64,000 bases of DNA from Dyadobacter flavalbus (GCF_006149045.1 NZ_VBSN01000038.1:186001-250000), one strand, 5' to 3'; counted from the stretch's first letter, positions 17,285 through 26,609 are shown. The notes: a model not told the origin generated them from the letters alone. Program-made: numbers and translations.

Positions 17285-18328
17285 ATGAAAAAGCTACGGA
17301 AAAAAAGTATCATCCTGATTTTTGCAGCTGCATTTCCCATCCTGAATGCATGCAAAAAAGAAATAAAAGAGGCACCGGCGGATAGTACCATTCCGGTAAA
17401 AATCATCAGCTCTGCCGCACTCAGCCAGGCACAGGCCATCGAAACGTCCGGATTGCTTACTTCGGAGAATGAAGCAAAGCTGTCTTTTAAAACCGGCGGC
17501 ATCATCAAGGAAATACTGGTAAAAGAAGGCGATCAAGTACGGAAAGGACAGCTGCTTGCAACTCTGAACACCACGGAGTTTGCAGCGCAGATGAGCCAGG
17601 CAGAAGAAAATTTCCTGAAAGCAAAACGCGATGCACAACGTACGCAAAACCTTTTCAAAGACAGTGTAAACACGCGCGAGCAGCTTGAAAACAGCGCCAC
17701 GGCATTGCTGATCGCAGAAAAACAGCTGGAAATTGTCCGTTTCAATTACGCACAAAGCAGGATGATTGCGACAACAAACGGCGTAGTGATCAGTAAACTG
17801 CACCATGCAGGCGAACAGGTTCAGGGCGGAAGCCCGGTACTCCACATCAGCAGCAACAACAGCAGTGACTGGATCATCCAATGCGGGCTGACGGATAAAG
17901 ACTGGACGCGGCTCAAAGGAAATGAAAAAGCCGAGATCGTATTTGACGCTTATCCGCAGATCTTTAAGGGAAGTGTAAAATCACTTTCGCAGGGAAGTGA
18001 CGCGCAATCCGGATTATATCAGGCAGAAATCCGTCTGGAAGAAAAACCGGCCAAACTGGCAACCGGCCTCTTCGCAAAGGTGCATATTTATCCGAAAGAA
18101 AAAACAAACCTGATTTCCGTTCCGGTGGATGCACTGATAGAAGGCGAAAATGACAGCGCATTTGTATTTGTAAAACAAGGCGGAAATGCAAGGCGGAAGG
18201 CTGTTAAAATCGGTTTTCTGCAAGGGGACAAGGCCTTTATCCTTTCCGGGATCGATGCCGGCGCGCAAGTGATCCGGGAAGGTTCCGCCTACCTGACAGA
18301 CGGTTCGGCCATTAAAGTAGTGCAGTAA
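17285..18328 (+). CDS. RND efflux periplasmic adaptor (HlyD/MFP family) lipoprotein
   Basis: A 347-residue membrane-fusion protein linking the RND permease to TolC. A lipoprotein signal ends in ILNACKKE, so it should be anchored in the inner membrane by its Cys. Domains in order: barrel-sandwich lipoyl half EILVKEGDQVRKGQLLATLN (about residues 77-97), a helical hairpin from FAAQMSQAEENFLKAKRDAQ, the second lipoyl half GVVISKLHHAGEQVQGGSPV, a beta-barrel, and a membrane-proximal domain ending DGSAIKVVQ. Middle gene of the TetR-controlled operon. Confidence 0.94.
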   Translation: MKKLRKKSIILIFAAAFPILNACKKEIKEAPADSTIPVKIISSAALSQAQAIETSGLLTSENEAKLSFKTGGIIKEILVKEGDQVRKGQLLATLNTTEFAAQMSQAEENFLKAKRDAQRTQNLFKDSVNTREQLENSATALLIAEKQLEIVRFNYAQSRMIATTNGVVISKLHHAGEQVQGGSPVLHISSNNSSDWIIQCGLTDKDWTRLKGNEKAEIVFDAYPQIFKGSVKSLSQGSDAQSGLYQAEIRLEEKPAKLATGLFAKVHIYPKEKTNLISVPVDALIEGENDSAFVFVKQGGNARRKAVKIGFLQGDKAFILSGIDAGAQVIREGSAYLTDGSAIKVVQ

Positions 18329-18346
18329 CCCTTAACCAAAAAGATC

Positions 18347-21300
18347 ATGAAATTACCTGAATTTGCCGTCCGTAATTACCAGTTTACGCTCATTGTATTC
18401 CTCGGCGTGCTGGCACTTGGCATCTATTCGCTGATGACCATGCCGCGCAGCGAAGACCCCGACATTCATCCGCCGCAGTTTTCAGTCGTTGTTATTTATC
18501 CGGGCACCAGTCCGAAGGACATGGAGCAGCTTGTCGTGGACCCGATGGAAAAGAAGATCAATGAACTGGACGATATGAAGCATGTCATTACGGACATCCG
18601 CGACGGACTTGCCGTCATGCAGGTTCAGTACAAATACAGCTCTGATCCCGATGACAAATACCAGGAGCTTGTCCGCGAGATCAACAGTCTGAGAGCGGCA
18701 CTTCCTGCGGATATCAATGAAATCAGGATCAACAAGCAGATCCCTTCCGATGTGAGTATTTATCAGTATGCACTCATCAGCGAGAATGCCACGTATGCGC
18801 AGCTGAAAAAATATTCCAAGGAATTAAAGGAACGTCTTGAAAAAATCAAAAGCCTGAAAAAAGTAGATTATGCGGGCGTTCCCGAAAGACAGGTAAATGT
18901 CAGTCTGGATCTGCAGAAAATCGCGCAGCAGAAACTTACACAGGATCAGGTCATTGCAGCACTGCAGAGTGAGAATGTAAATATTCCCGGCGGGAGCATC
19001 AGCATGGCCACCAAAAAGTTCAATATCAAAACCAGCGGCAATTTTCGTTCAATTTCTGAAATCGCCCAGACTGTTGTTTCTACATCCGGCGGTAAAATCG
19101 TTTACCTGAAAGATGTGGCAGATGTGAAGCTCGGATATGAGGATGAAACACATCTTACACGCCTGAACGGTTTCCGGTGCAGCTTTATCAATTTCAGTCA
19201 GAAAGAAGGCGAGAACATCATTGCGGTACGGGATTTGGTGGAGCCGGTTGCAAGCAGCTTTGAAAAACAGCTTCCTTCCAACATGGAACTGGTTAAAGTT
19301 TTCGATCAGGCCAAAAGTGTGAATGTGCGCCTTTCGCATTTCGCACGGGATTTCGGCATTGCTATTCTGCTGGTGCTGCTGACCTTGCTGCCGCTCGGGA
19401 CACGCGCTTCCCTGGTGGTGATGATTTCCATTCCGCTATCCCTTGCCATCGGGCTGACGATGATGAATTTACTTGGCTACAACATCAATCAGCTGAGTAT
19501 TGTGGGCATGATCGTGGCGCTCGGAATTCTGGTGGACGACAGCATTGTGGTCGTGGAAAATATTGAACGGTACCTGCGTATGGGCTACGGTCGTATCGAG
19601 GCTTCCATCCTGGCATCTTCGCAGATCGGCATGGCTGTTGTCGGTTGCACGATCCTGCTGATATTTGCATTCTTGCCGCTGGTTTTTTTACCCGAAGGCG
19701 CTGGGGATTTCATCCGAAGTTTGCCGCTTTCGGTCATCACCACCGTGTTTGCATCCATGCTTGTTTCGCTTACGGTGGTACCGTTTCTTTCCAGCGTGAT
19801 CCTGAAACCGCATGCCAGCGAAGAAGGTAATTTTTTACTGCGCGGCATGAAAAAAGGCATCCACAAAACGTACGGCAGCCTGCTGGACAAGGCGCTGAAA
19901 TGGCCGGTAATGACCCTGATGCTGGCCGGACTCATCTTTCTTGCATCGCTCGGACTGGTTCCGCTGATCGGGAACAGCCTTTTTCCAAAATCTGAAAAAC
20001 CCATGTTCCTGATTGATATCGAGACACCGCAGGGAACCAATCTGAAAAAGACCAATGAAGTGGCCGCTTATGTGGAACGTATTCTCAAGAAAGAACCGCT
20101 GATTACATCCTTTGCCACAAACGTAGGAAAAGGAAACCCGCGCATCTATTACAACGTCGTACAACGCAATGAAAGCGAAAACTTTGCCGAAATATTCGTT
20201 CAGGTGGAAGGGCTCGAAACGGAAGAAAAGACCGAAGTGATCGAAAAACTGCGAAAAAAACTGGAACGTTATCCGGGTGCGGAAATCAAGGTGAAGGATT
20301 TTGAACAGGGACCGTTGATTGAAGCGCCGCTTGCGTACCGGATCTACGGCGAAAATCTGGACGAATTACGTAAAACCGCGTTCAGGGTAGCCGATCTGAT
20401 CAGCAAAACGCCGGGTACGATTTATGTCAACAATCCGCTGCTTGTGCAGCCGACTGACCTTCGTGTAAACATCAACAAACAGAAAGCCGGAACGCTGGGT
20501 GTTTCGTCTGCCGATATCGACCGCGCGGTACGGCTTGGCGCTGCCGGCCTGAACGTGGCCACATACCGGGAAGATGAAGGAAAAGCGGATAATTACAATG
20601 TCAACGTTTCCGTTTCCAGAAACGCAGCCATTCAGGATTACAGCGTTTTCGACAAATTGTACGTCCCGACCGCCGCCGGCACAAGCATTCCGCTTAAAAA
20701 CGTAGCCGGCATTGAACTGGAAAGCTCGCCCAACCAGATCCGGCATTACGATAAAGACCGGTATGTGACGGTTTCTGCATTTGCAAGACCGGAGTACAAT
20801 GTGCAGCGGCTGAACGAGGAAATTACCGGTAAACTCAACCGTTTTACATTTGAAAAAGGACAGTCATTTACCGTAGCCGGTGAAAAGGAAAGCCAGGAAG
20901 AAAGTTTTGGCGGTCTGGGTTTGATCATTCTCATTACCGTTTTCGGGTTTCTGGGCGTGCTGATCCTTGAATTTAAAACTTTTAAAAGCATCCTGATCGT
21001 ACTTTCAGTCATTCCGCTGGGGATTGTGGGCGGGCTGGCCATGCTTTTCCTGACCGGCGAAACGCTTTCCTTTACGGCCACTATCGGTTTCATTGCACTC
21101 GTCGGAATTGAGGTGAAAAATTCATTGCTCGTTGTGGATTTTACCAATCAGCTGCGGGAACAGGGAAAAGGAATTGAGGAAGCCATTATGGAAGCCGGTG
21201 AAATCCGTTTTGTACCCATTTTGCTGACTTCCATGACGGCCATCGGCGGTTTGCTGCCGCTTGTGATTGAATACAGCGCGCTTTATTCACCGCTTGCACT

Positions 21301-21430
21301 GGTGCTCATCGGCGGACTCATCAGCTCCACATTGCTTTCCAGACTGGTGACACCGGTAATGTATAAACTGCTGCCACCGGTGATCAGCAGAAAACAGACT
21401 GAAGAATTCATCCCGGAACTGCAATACTGA
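18347..21430 (+). CDS. RND-family efflux permease (AcrB/MdtB-like)
   Basis: A 1027-residue proton-driven inner-membrane pump of the usual size for hydrophobe/amphiphile efflux RND proteins. Seen: TM1 (FTLIVFLGVLALGIYSL), the MPRSEDPDI motif at the start of the first periplasmic domain, and TM4 GILVDDSIVVVENIERYLRM with the double Asp of the proton relay. GIEVKNSLLVVDFTNQLREQ in the second half supplies the relay Lys partner. The two periplasmic loops are full-length. A T-rich terminator follows at 21500-21536. Probable role: export of toxic small molecules across both membranes with the adaptor and TolC protein of the same operon; the substrate range is not visible. Confidence 0.95.
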   Translation: MKLPEFAVRNYQFTLIVFLGVLALGIYSLMTMPRSEDPDIHPPQFSVVVIYPGTSPKDMEQLVVDPMEKKINELDDMKHVITDIRDGLAVMQVQYKYSSDPDDKYQELVREINSLRAALPADINEIRINKQIPSDVSIYQYALISENATYAQLKKYSKELKERLEKIKSLKKVDYAGVPERQVNVSLDLQKIAQQKLTQDQVIAALQSENVNIPGGSISMATKKFNIKTSGNFRSISEIAQTVVSTSGGKIVYLKDVADVKLGYEDETHLTRLNGFRCSFINFSQKEGENIIAVRDLVEPVASSFEKQLPSNMELVKVFDQAKSVNVRLSHFARDFGIAILLVLLTLLPLGTRASLVVMISIPLSLAIGLTMMNLLGYNINQLSIVGMIVALGILVDDSIVVVENIERYLRMGYGRIEASILASSQIGMAVVGCTILLIFAFLPLVFLPEGAGDFIRSLPLSVITTVFASMLVSLTVVPFLSSVILKPHASEEGNFLLRGMKKGIHKTYGSLLDKALKWPVMTLMLAGLIFLASLGLVPLIGNSLFPKSEKPMFLIDIETPQGTNLKKTNEVAAYVERILKKEPLITSFATNVGKGNPRIYYNVVQRNESENFAEIFVQVEGLETEEKTEVIEKLRKKLERYPGAEIKVKDFEQGPLIEAPLAYRIYGENLDELRKTAFRVADLISKTPGTIYVNNPLLVQPTDLRVNINKQKAGTLGVSSADIDRAVRLGAAGLNVATYREDEGKADNYNVNVSVSRNAAIQDYSVFDKLYVPTAAGTSIPLKNVAGIELESSPNQIRHYDKDRYVTVSAFARPEYNVQRLNEEITGKLNRFTFEKGQSFTVAGEKESQEESFGGLGLIILITVFGFLGVLILEFKTFKSILIVLSVIPLGIVGGLAMLFLTGETLSFTATIGFIALVGIEVKNSLLVVDFTNQLREQGKGIEEAIMEAGEIRFVPILLTSMTAIGGLLPLVIEYSALYSPLALVLIGGLISSTLLSRLVTPVMYKLLPPVISRKQTEEFIPELQY

Positions 21431-21499
21431 AATCCCAGGGCCAAATACATGAACAGTCCGGCTTGATTTTCCTGTATTTGAAATGATCAGGGCATAAAG

Positions 21500-21536
21500 A
21501 AGCACCTCAGAGGCAATACTTCCGAGGTGCTTTTTT
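21500..21536 (+). terminator. Rho-independent terminator of the efflux operon
   Basis: AAGCACCTC (21500-21508) pairs with GAGGTGCTT (21524-21532), loop 15 bases, followed by six T (21531-21536). It lies about 70 bases after the RND permease stop. Confidence 0.9.
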
Positions 21537-21562
21537 ATCTCCCTTGTACGTAAATTTAATCC

Positions 21563-21589
21563 ATAAAAATGGCGGTCATCATGACCGCC
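21563..21589 (-). terminator. Minus-strand rho-independent terminator facing the efflux operon
   Basis: GGCGGTCAT (21571-21579) and ATGACCGCC (21581-21589) form a perfect 9-bp stem. On the minus strand the hairpin is followed by ATTTTTAT (21563-21570). A terminator in this orientation needs a minus-strand transcript starting to its right, where the 25-codon frame at 21617-21694 lies. Confidence 0.75.
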
Positions 21590-21616
21590 CGCAACCCACA
21601 ACAATAAGTAGCGCAG

Positions 21617-21694
21617 TTATATATCTGCGATTACGTGATTGTAATTCTGGACTAATTTCAGGTTTTGACGCCTGTATTTGTGTTCAGTAATCAT
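21617..21694 (-). CDS. Possible 25-residue small protein
   Basis: An ATG at 21694 opens a 25-codon frame ending in TAA at 21617-21619. The peptide begins MITEHKYRRQ and ends NYNHVIADI; it is basic at the N terminus and rich in Asn, His and Tyr, with no membrane segment. Its stop lies 27 bases before a good minus-strand terminator (21563-21589), so a short transcript of about 150 bases with a defined end is plausible. On that strand a TGAATTTG about 30 bases before the ATG is a 7/8 match to the -7 consensus. I recognise no homologue. A non-coding RNA with a chance frame is the alternative. Confidence 0.4.
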   Translation of the reverse strand: MITEHKYRRQNLKLVQNYNHVIADI

Positions 21695-22011
21695 CTTGGT
21701 TTAAGGAAAACAGCAAATTCAATTGCTTGCAAGGTTATGGAGCCACTGCAGAGCGGACACACCTTGTCTCGGATCAATCCGGTTCCGTTTAAGATTATGA
21801 AATAGGTTGCGGGTACTAAGCTAGTACAAATCGGTTCAGTATCAAATTAAGCCTGTGTTAAATATCCGCATGGGATTCCGGATTCCTGTTGGCACAGGTT
21901 TTTTGACGTTCAGCAAACAAGATCTTATTTATGTAACCGGTATATGCTTTTTCAGGCAGTTGCCAAGCTATCAAAATCCAATGCATTCAGCAAAAGGGTG
22001 CTTTGAATCAT
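21695..22011. other. Intergenic region upstream of the trehalose gene
   Basis: About 300 bases without a convincing gene. A small hairpin CCTGT-TGGC-ACAGG followed by six T (21885-21904) could be a plus-strand terminator or attenuator ahead of the trehalose gene. Nothing else is recognised here; no strong -33/-7 pair was found. Confidence 0.4.
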
Positions 22012-24249
22012 ATGGAACATTCAGACCAACAAGAAAACAACGGAAGACTAATCATTGTAGCATACAGGCTGCCCTTCAAGATCATCCGTGAAAATGATCA
22101 GGTTCAGCTGTTTCAGAACTCGGGCGGCCTTGTTTCTGCGGTATTGTCGCTGGTGGCGAACAAAAACGGTCCCGCTTTCAATTCGTCCGAAAAAATACAG
22201 TGGATCGGTTTTTCGGAAAATTCCAGAGAAGAACTGGAAGGACAGTCGCTGGCAAATGAAAGTTTTCAGGCGCATCCGGTTTTTATCAGCGATGAAGTAA
22301 ATGAGAATTACTATGAAGGTTTCTGCAATAACCTGATCTGGCCTTTATGCCATTACTTTCCGTCACTGGCCCGCTTTGATGATGCTTATTTTGAAGCTTA
22401 CCAGACTGCCAATCAGCTGTTTTTCGAAAAGCTGGACGAAGTAATCAGGCCCGGCGACGTCGTTTGGGTACAGGATTATCAGCTGATGCTGCTGCCTGAC
22501 ATGATCAGGCAAAAGTATCCCGACAACAAAACCGGCTTCTTTTTCCATATTCCTTTTCCATCCTATGAACTATTCCGGTTATTGCCGGTAGCATGGCGGA
22601 AAGCTCTGGTGAATGGCATGCTGGGTGCGGACGTACTTGGATTTCATACCAACGATTATGTGGAGTATTTCCTTAAATCGGCCCGTCTGGTTTCCGGCCT
22701 GGGCAACAAGCTGCATTACATCAACATGAGCAACCGGATCGTGAAAGTGGACGCCTTTCCGATCAGCATTGATTTTGCCAAATTCAACGACGCTTTCGAC
22801 GATCCGGCCGTGGTTACTGCCCGGGACGAGGCGCGTCATTCCTTGAAGGAAAAGATCATTTTTTCAGTAGACCGGCTGGATTATTCAAAAGGCATTATTC
22901 ACCGGCTGAAAGGGTTTGAGCGCTTTCTGGAAAGATACCCCGAATGGCATGAGAAAGTGTCTTTTGTAATGGTTGTGGTTCCGTCGCGTGACAGCATCGA
23001 GCAATATCAGCAGATGAAATCGGATATTGACCAGACCGTCGGCAGGATCAACTCCGACTTTGGTAATATCTACTGGCAGCCGATTATTTATCAGTACCGT
23101 TCCATGCCGAACCATGAACTGGTCGGCATGTATACGGCCAGCGATGTGGCATTGATTACGCCGGTCCGGGACGGTATGAACCTGGTTTGCAAGGAATATG
23201 TGGCCAGCCGGAAAGACCGCAAAGGCGTTCTGATCCTGAGTGAAATGGCCGGTGCAGCCGCAGAACTGGGTGAAGCACTGATCATTAACCCGCTGGATAA
23301 ACAGGATATTGCCGATGCCATCCACAAAGCTTTTGAAATGCCCGAGGAAGAACAGACCAAACGAATGGACGCCATGCGCGAACGCATCCGCAATTACGAT
23401 GTCTTTGCATGGACCAATGACTTTTTTACCCAAATGACTATGCTCGAACACGAACATGAAAAGCTGAAACAGGTTTTTCTGACCAATAAAGGGATTGACA
23501 ACATCCGTAAAGCCTATCAGTCGTCCTCCAACCGGATTCTGTTTTTTGATTATGACGGCACGCTAGCCCCGATCGTTTCCGATCCTTCCAAGGCCATTGT
23601 TTCCGAAGAAATGAAAAAAATCATTCTGGAAATTGCAAGGGAGAATACAGTCATCATCATCAGCGGCCGCGACCGTTATTTTCTGGACAATCTTTTTCAG
23701 GAACTGCCGGTGCATATCATTGCAGAACATGGCGCGCTCATCAAAAACAGGGAAAACAACGAGTGGATGCTGAACGAACATTATGAAGAAAACTGGAAAG
23801 AAAGTATCAGGCCGATTATGGATATGTATGCACAAAGGTGCCCGGGTGCGTTTGTAGAGGAAAAAGAAACCGCACTGGCATGGCATTACCGCACGGCGGA
23901 AGACAAGGAATATGCTACGCGCAGGGCACAGGAACTGCTCTGGCAGCTGAAAAGCTACATTCAGCCGGAACTGAACCTGCAGGTTATCGACGGAAGCAAG
24001 GTTGTGGAAGTCAAAAAGACCGCATTTAACAAAGGAACGGCTGCGAAAGCATTTGTAGAAAACGGTTCGTACGACTTTATACTCGCCATCGGCGACGATA
24101 CCACGGACGAGGACATGTTTCAGGCACTTCCGGAAACGGCTTACACCATCAAAATCGGAGATGATCTTTCAGCAGCCCGGAATCATATCAAAAGTCAGGA
24201 TGAAGTATTTCATTTTCTTAACTTTATGGTTTCGGTAAAATCGGAGTAA
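22012..24249 (+). CDS. Bifunctional trehalose-6-phosphate synthase/phosphatase (OtsA-OtsB fusion)
   Basis: A 745-residue cytosolic enzyme from the ATG at 22012; an in-frame TTG nine bases upstream is unlikely. The N-terminal GT20 domain (about 1-470) makes trehalose-6-phosphate from UDP-glucose and glucose-6-phosphate: VWVQDYQLMLLPDMIRQ, FFFHIPFPSYELFR, FSVDRLDYSKGI, and TPVRDGMNLVCKEYVASR. The C-terminal HAD phosphatase (about 500-745) removes the phosphate: FFDYDGTLAP with nucleophile Asp513 and Asp515, then VIISGRDR and AIGDDTTDEDMF. Together they synthesise trehalose, an osmotic and desiccation protectant. The fusion is common in Bacteroidota. A Crp/Fnr regulator gene follows six bases after the stop. 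Confidence 0.96.
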   Translation: MEHSDQQENNGRLIIVAYRLPFKIIRENDQVQLFQNSGGLVSAVLSLVANKNGPAFNSSEKIQWIGFSENSREELEGQSLANESFQAHPVFISDEVNENYYEGFCNNLIWPLCHYFPSLARFDDAYFEAYQTANQLFFEKLDEVIRPGDVVWVQDYQLMLLPDMIRQKYPDNKTGFFFHIPFPSYELFRLLPVAWRKALVNGMLGADVLGFHTNDYVEYFLKSARLVSGLGNKLHYINMSNRIVKVDAFPISIDFAKFNDAFDDPAVVTARDEARHSLKEKIIFSVDRLDYSKGIIHRLKGFERFLERYPEWHEKVSFVMVVVPSRDSIEQYQQMKSDIDQTVGRINSDFGNIYWQPIIYQYRSMPNHELVGMYTASDVALITPVRDGMNLVCKEYVASRKDRKGVLILSEMAGAAAELGEALIINPLDKQDIADAIHKAFEMPEEEQTKRMDAMRERIRNYDVFAWTNDFFTQMTMLEHEHEKLKQVFLTNKGIDNIRKAYQSSSNRILFFDYDGTLAPIVSDPSKAIVSEEMKKIILEIARENTVIIISGRDRYFLDNLFQELPVHIIAEHGALIKNRENNEWMLNEHYEENWKESIRPIMDMYAQRCPGAFVEEKETALAWHYRTAEDKEYATRRAQELLWQLKSYIQPELNLQVIDGSKVVEVKKTAFNKGTAAKAFVENGSYDFILAIGDDTTDEDMFQALPETAYTIKIGDDLSAARNHIKSQDEVFHFLNFMVSVKSE

Positions 24250-24255
24250 TCCCCT

Positions 24256-24843
24256 ATGATGCAGGAACCCCTCGCGCTCCTTAAGGCTTCCGTAAATGCA
24301 GTATCGCCTGTCTCCGAGGAAAGCTGGACGGAATTTGCCGCCATATGGAAACCGTTCCATGCCGGCCGAAAGGAAGTGATTTCCGGAGCCGGCGTGCAGG
24401 AAAATTACCTGTATTTTGTTACCGCCGGCGTTCAGCGCATTTATTTTCTGGATGATTCGGGTCGGGAAGCAACCCTGGTTTTTGTATATGCACCGTCGTT
24501 CGGGGGCATCATTGATTCGCTGCTGCTTGAAAAGCCTTCCATTTATATTTACGAAACACTGACGCCTTCACAGTTTCTAAGGGCTTCCGGTTCTGAGTTG
24601 CGTGAAATCATGCACACTTATCCGGATGTAGCGCATATGATCAGCACCGGAATCACACAGACACTTTCAGGTATAATGGAGCGGCTTGTGGAAGTGCAGT
24701 GTTTTTCATCAGAAGAAAAATTCAGGAAATTGCTGAAACGCAGCCCGCATATTCTTCAGCTTGTACCGCATAAATATCTGGCCAATTACCTCGGCATGGA
24801 TGCGACAAATTTCAGCAAGCTGTTAAACCGGGTCAAAATATAA
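24256..24843 (+). CDS. Crp/Fnr-family transcriptional regulator
   Basis: A 195-residue protein with an N-terminal cyclic-nucleotide-binding-type beta barrel (HAGRKEVISGAGVQENYLYF, then YIYETLTPSQFLRASGS) and a C-terminal winged helix ending in VPHKYLANYLGMDATNFSKL. The phosphate-binding cassette of true cAMP receptors (GE and RxA) is not conserved, so it may not bind cAMP; this short-wing form is common in Bacteroidota. It lies six bases after the trehalose gene and is probably in its operon. A palindrome (24848-24861) directly after its stop, in front of the DinB gene, is a good candidate binding site. Confidence 0.9.
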   Translation: MMQEPLALLKASVNAVSPVSEESWTEFAAIWKPFHAGRKEVISGAGVQENYLYFVTAGVQRIYFLDDSGREATLVFVYAPSFGGIIDSLLLEKPSIYIYETLTPSQFLRASGSELREIMHTYPDVAHMISTGITQTLSGIMERLVEVQCFSSEEKFRKLLKRSPHILQLVPHKYLANYLGMDATNFSKLLNRVKI

Positions 24844-24847
24844 AATA

Positions 24848-24875
24848 TTGGTATTTACCAACTTTCATAATTTTC
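24848..24875 (+). promoter_or_regulatory. Promoter of the second DinB gene with an Fnr-like palindrome at -33
   Basis: TTGGT-ATTT-ACCAA (24848-24861) is a perfect palindrome with the TTGnT-N4-AnCAA layout of Fnr/Crp sites. Its first TTG is followed after 17 bases by TAATTTTC (24868-24875), a 7/8 match to the Bacteroidota -7 element. A protein on the palindrome would cover the -33 region. The regulator gene ends four bases upstream. Confidence 0.45.
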
Positions 24876-24914
24876 GATTGCCGCAAATTTGTATCCAAAC
24901 TAAATCTGCCTGAA

Positions 24915-25496
24915 ATGAAACCAGTTGATAAATACCCGTTCCTGAAAAACCTTGAAAACATGGTAGAAAAGCACATTTCGGAAACCATCGCGCTCTTTCA
25001 GAACCAGCCTGAGGAATTGCTGAACAGGCCGTCAGAGACCGGCGGTTGGAGCATTGCGCAGTGCCTTGATCATCTGAACAGCTATGGGAATTATTACTTG
25101 CCGCTTATAAACAAAAAACTAAGCGCAGCCAAAAGCGATAGCGAATCGCCGTTTTCAGGAACATGGCTGGGTTCTTATTTTGTAAAAATGATGGAACCCG
25201 GACCGGCACAAAAGAAGTACAAAGCGCATAAAAATCATGTTCCCGCTGCAAAGCTGAATGCCGTACAAACCATTGAAACGTTTATTACACAACAGGAAAC
25301 CATGCTGCTTTACCTGCGTGATGCACAAAGCAAGGATATCAACAATCCTAAAATCCCGTTGTCGGTTGCCAGGATTGTACGGATCAATGTCGGAGATGTT
25401 TTTCGTTTTCTGGTGACCCACAATGAAAGGCATATGCAGCAGGCAAAGAGAAACCTGGTTCATAAACCGGAACCCTGCGGTTTTCAGGCAACCTAA
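24915..25496 (+). CDS. DinB-family (DinB_2) protein
   Basis: A 193-residue cytosolic four-helix protein. The DinB_2 pattern is visible: GGWSIAQCLDHLNSYGNYYL (helix 2 with the metal-ligand His), and FLVTHNERHMQQAKRNL near the C terminus with the HxxRH metal-binding arrangement. Such proteins resemble bacillithiol/mycothiol S-transferases, but the activity here is unknown. The preceding palindrome suggests control by the neighbouring Crp/Fnr protein. A bidirectional terminator follows. Confidence 0.88.
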   Translation: MKPVDKYPFLKNLENMVEKHISETIALFQNQPEELLNRPSETGGWSIAQCLDHLNSYGNYYLPLINKKLSAAKSDSESPFSGTWLGSYFVKMMEPGPAQKKYKAHKNHVPAAKLNAVQTIETFITQQETMLLYLRDAQSKDINNPKIPLSVARIVRINVGDVFRFLVTHNERHMQQAKRNLVHKPEPCGFQAT

Positions 25497-25498
25497 AA

Positions 25499-25528
25499 AA
25501 AACCGGCAAGGATTATTTTGCCGGTTTT
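25499..25528. terminator. Bidirectional terminator between the DinB and dipeptidase genes
   Basis: AAAACCGGCAA (25499-25509) pairs perfectly with TTGCCGGTTTT (25518-25528). An A run precedes it (25493-25500), giving a U run on the minus strand; TTTT ends the plus-strand stem. It serves both convergent genes. Confidence 0.85.
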
Positions 25529-25538
25529 GAAAAGCATA

Positions 25539-26609
25539 TTACTTCCAGTTCCGTTCCAGAAACCCGACCCAGTTTTTCCACATAATCTGTTCGATGTCCT
25601 GAGTGGAATAACCTCTTGCTGATAAAATCCCGGTCAGTGTCTGAAGATCGGCAATGGAATCCATGTCGCCGGGCGACTGCTCTTTTCCGTAAGCGCCGTC
25701 CAGATCGGAACCGATGCCGACATGCAGTGCGTTTCCGGCAAGCTGACAAATATGGTCGATATGCTGCGCAATGTGTTCAATCTTCAGTCCGGTACTTTCC
25801 GGTGTGGATTTTCCTCTTTCCCAGCCGGGAATCATCATCCACGCGTCAAACGCCATTCCGATCACCGCATTTCTTTCCAGCAGTGCCCTGATCATTTCAT
25901 CCGAAAACTGACGGTTATGCGGCGTGATTTTACGTACCAGATTGTGACTTGCCCATACCGGACCGTTAAATATGGAAAGCGCTTCCCAGAATGCCGTATC
26001 ACACAAATGCGTGGCATCCAGAATGATATTTAGTTTTTCCATTTCACGCAGCAAGTCCTTGCCTTTCTGTGAAAGCGGCTGATCTGAATCCGTCCCATAA
26101 GCATAAACACCCGGGCCATAATGCGCCGGTCCAATCGCACGCAATCCGTAATGGTAGGCAATTTCCAGGTTTTTCAGGCTGATGAATGAATCCGCACCTT
26201 CCAGGCTTAATATATAACCGATCGGCAAATTTTCAGTGGATTCCGCTTGCTGCCAGAGCTGAAGATGGCTGTTCAGTTCGTTTAGATTGGTGATCTGAAC
26301 CATTTCACCGGCATCTTCCATGGCTTTGTACCACGCAATCTGCGCCTGCGTTTGTGCCCACGCCTGCGCCTGTGAATGCCAGCCGGGTATTTTGCTGTCC
26401 GGTTTTACAAATCTTGCAATCTGGGTCGCTACGCAAATGCCGATATTGCCTTTTCTCATTTCAGGAAAGCTGACAACACCTTTTCCGCGGTCCGGTTTAT
26501 CAGTAAGGTTTTTTTCACGCTCGCGGATGGAATACAGATCCTGTGTAAGATCGCGGTTCCATTCCACGGCATTCATGGAAAGGTCAAGATGTGCGTCAAA
26601 AAGGAACAT
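25539..26609 (-). CDS. Membrane dipeptidase-family (M19) zinc peptidase
   Basis: A 356-residue TIM-barrel amidohydrolase of the renal dipeptidase family, which cleaves dipeptides including those with a C-terminal D-amino acid. Zinc-site elements: FDAHLDLSMNAVEWN (HxD, residues 5-7), LSLEGADSFIS (Glu bridging the two metals), ILDATHLCDTAFW and WASHNLVRKITPHNRQ. IGSDLDGAYG completes the site. No signal peptide is seen, so it is cytosolic. It lies 126 bases downstream of the D-threonine-aldolase-like gene in the same direction; with GntP and RidA this suggests use of D-amino-acid-containing dipeptides (inference). Confidence 0.92.
   Translation of the reverse strand: MFLFDAHLDLSMNAVEWNRDLTQDLYSIREREKNLTDKPDRGKGVVSFPEMRKGNIGICVATQIARFVKPDSKIPGWHSQAQAWAQTQAQIAWYKAMEDAGEMVQITNLNELNSHLQLWQQAESTENLPIGYILSLEGADSFISLKNLEIAYHYGLRAIGPAHYGPGVYAYGTDSDQPLSQKGKDLLREMEKLNIILDATHLCDTAFWEALSIFNGPVWASHNLVRKITPHNRQFSDEMIRALLERNAVIGMAFDAWMMIPGWERGKSTPESTGLKIEHIAQHIDHICQLAGNALHVGIGSDLDGAYGKEQSPGDMDSIADLQTLTGILSARGYSTQDIEQIMWKNWVGFLERNWK

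Noticed and set aside
22885..23457. 190-codon minus-strand frame
   Set aside because: Antisense to the trehalose synthase/phosphatase gene, which has all family motifs.
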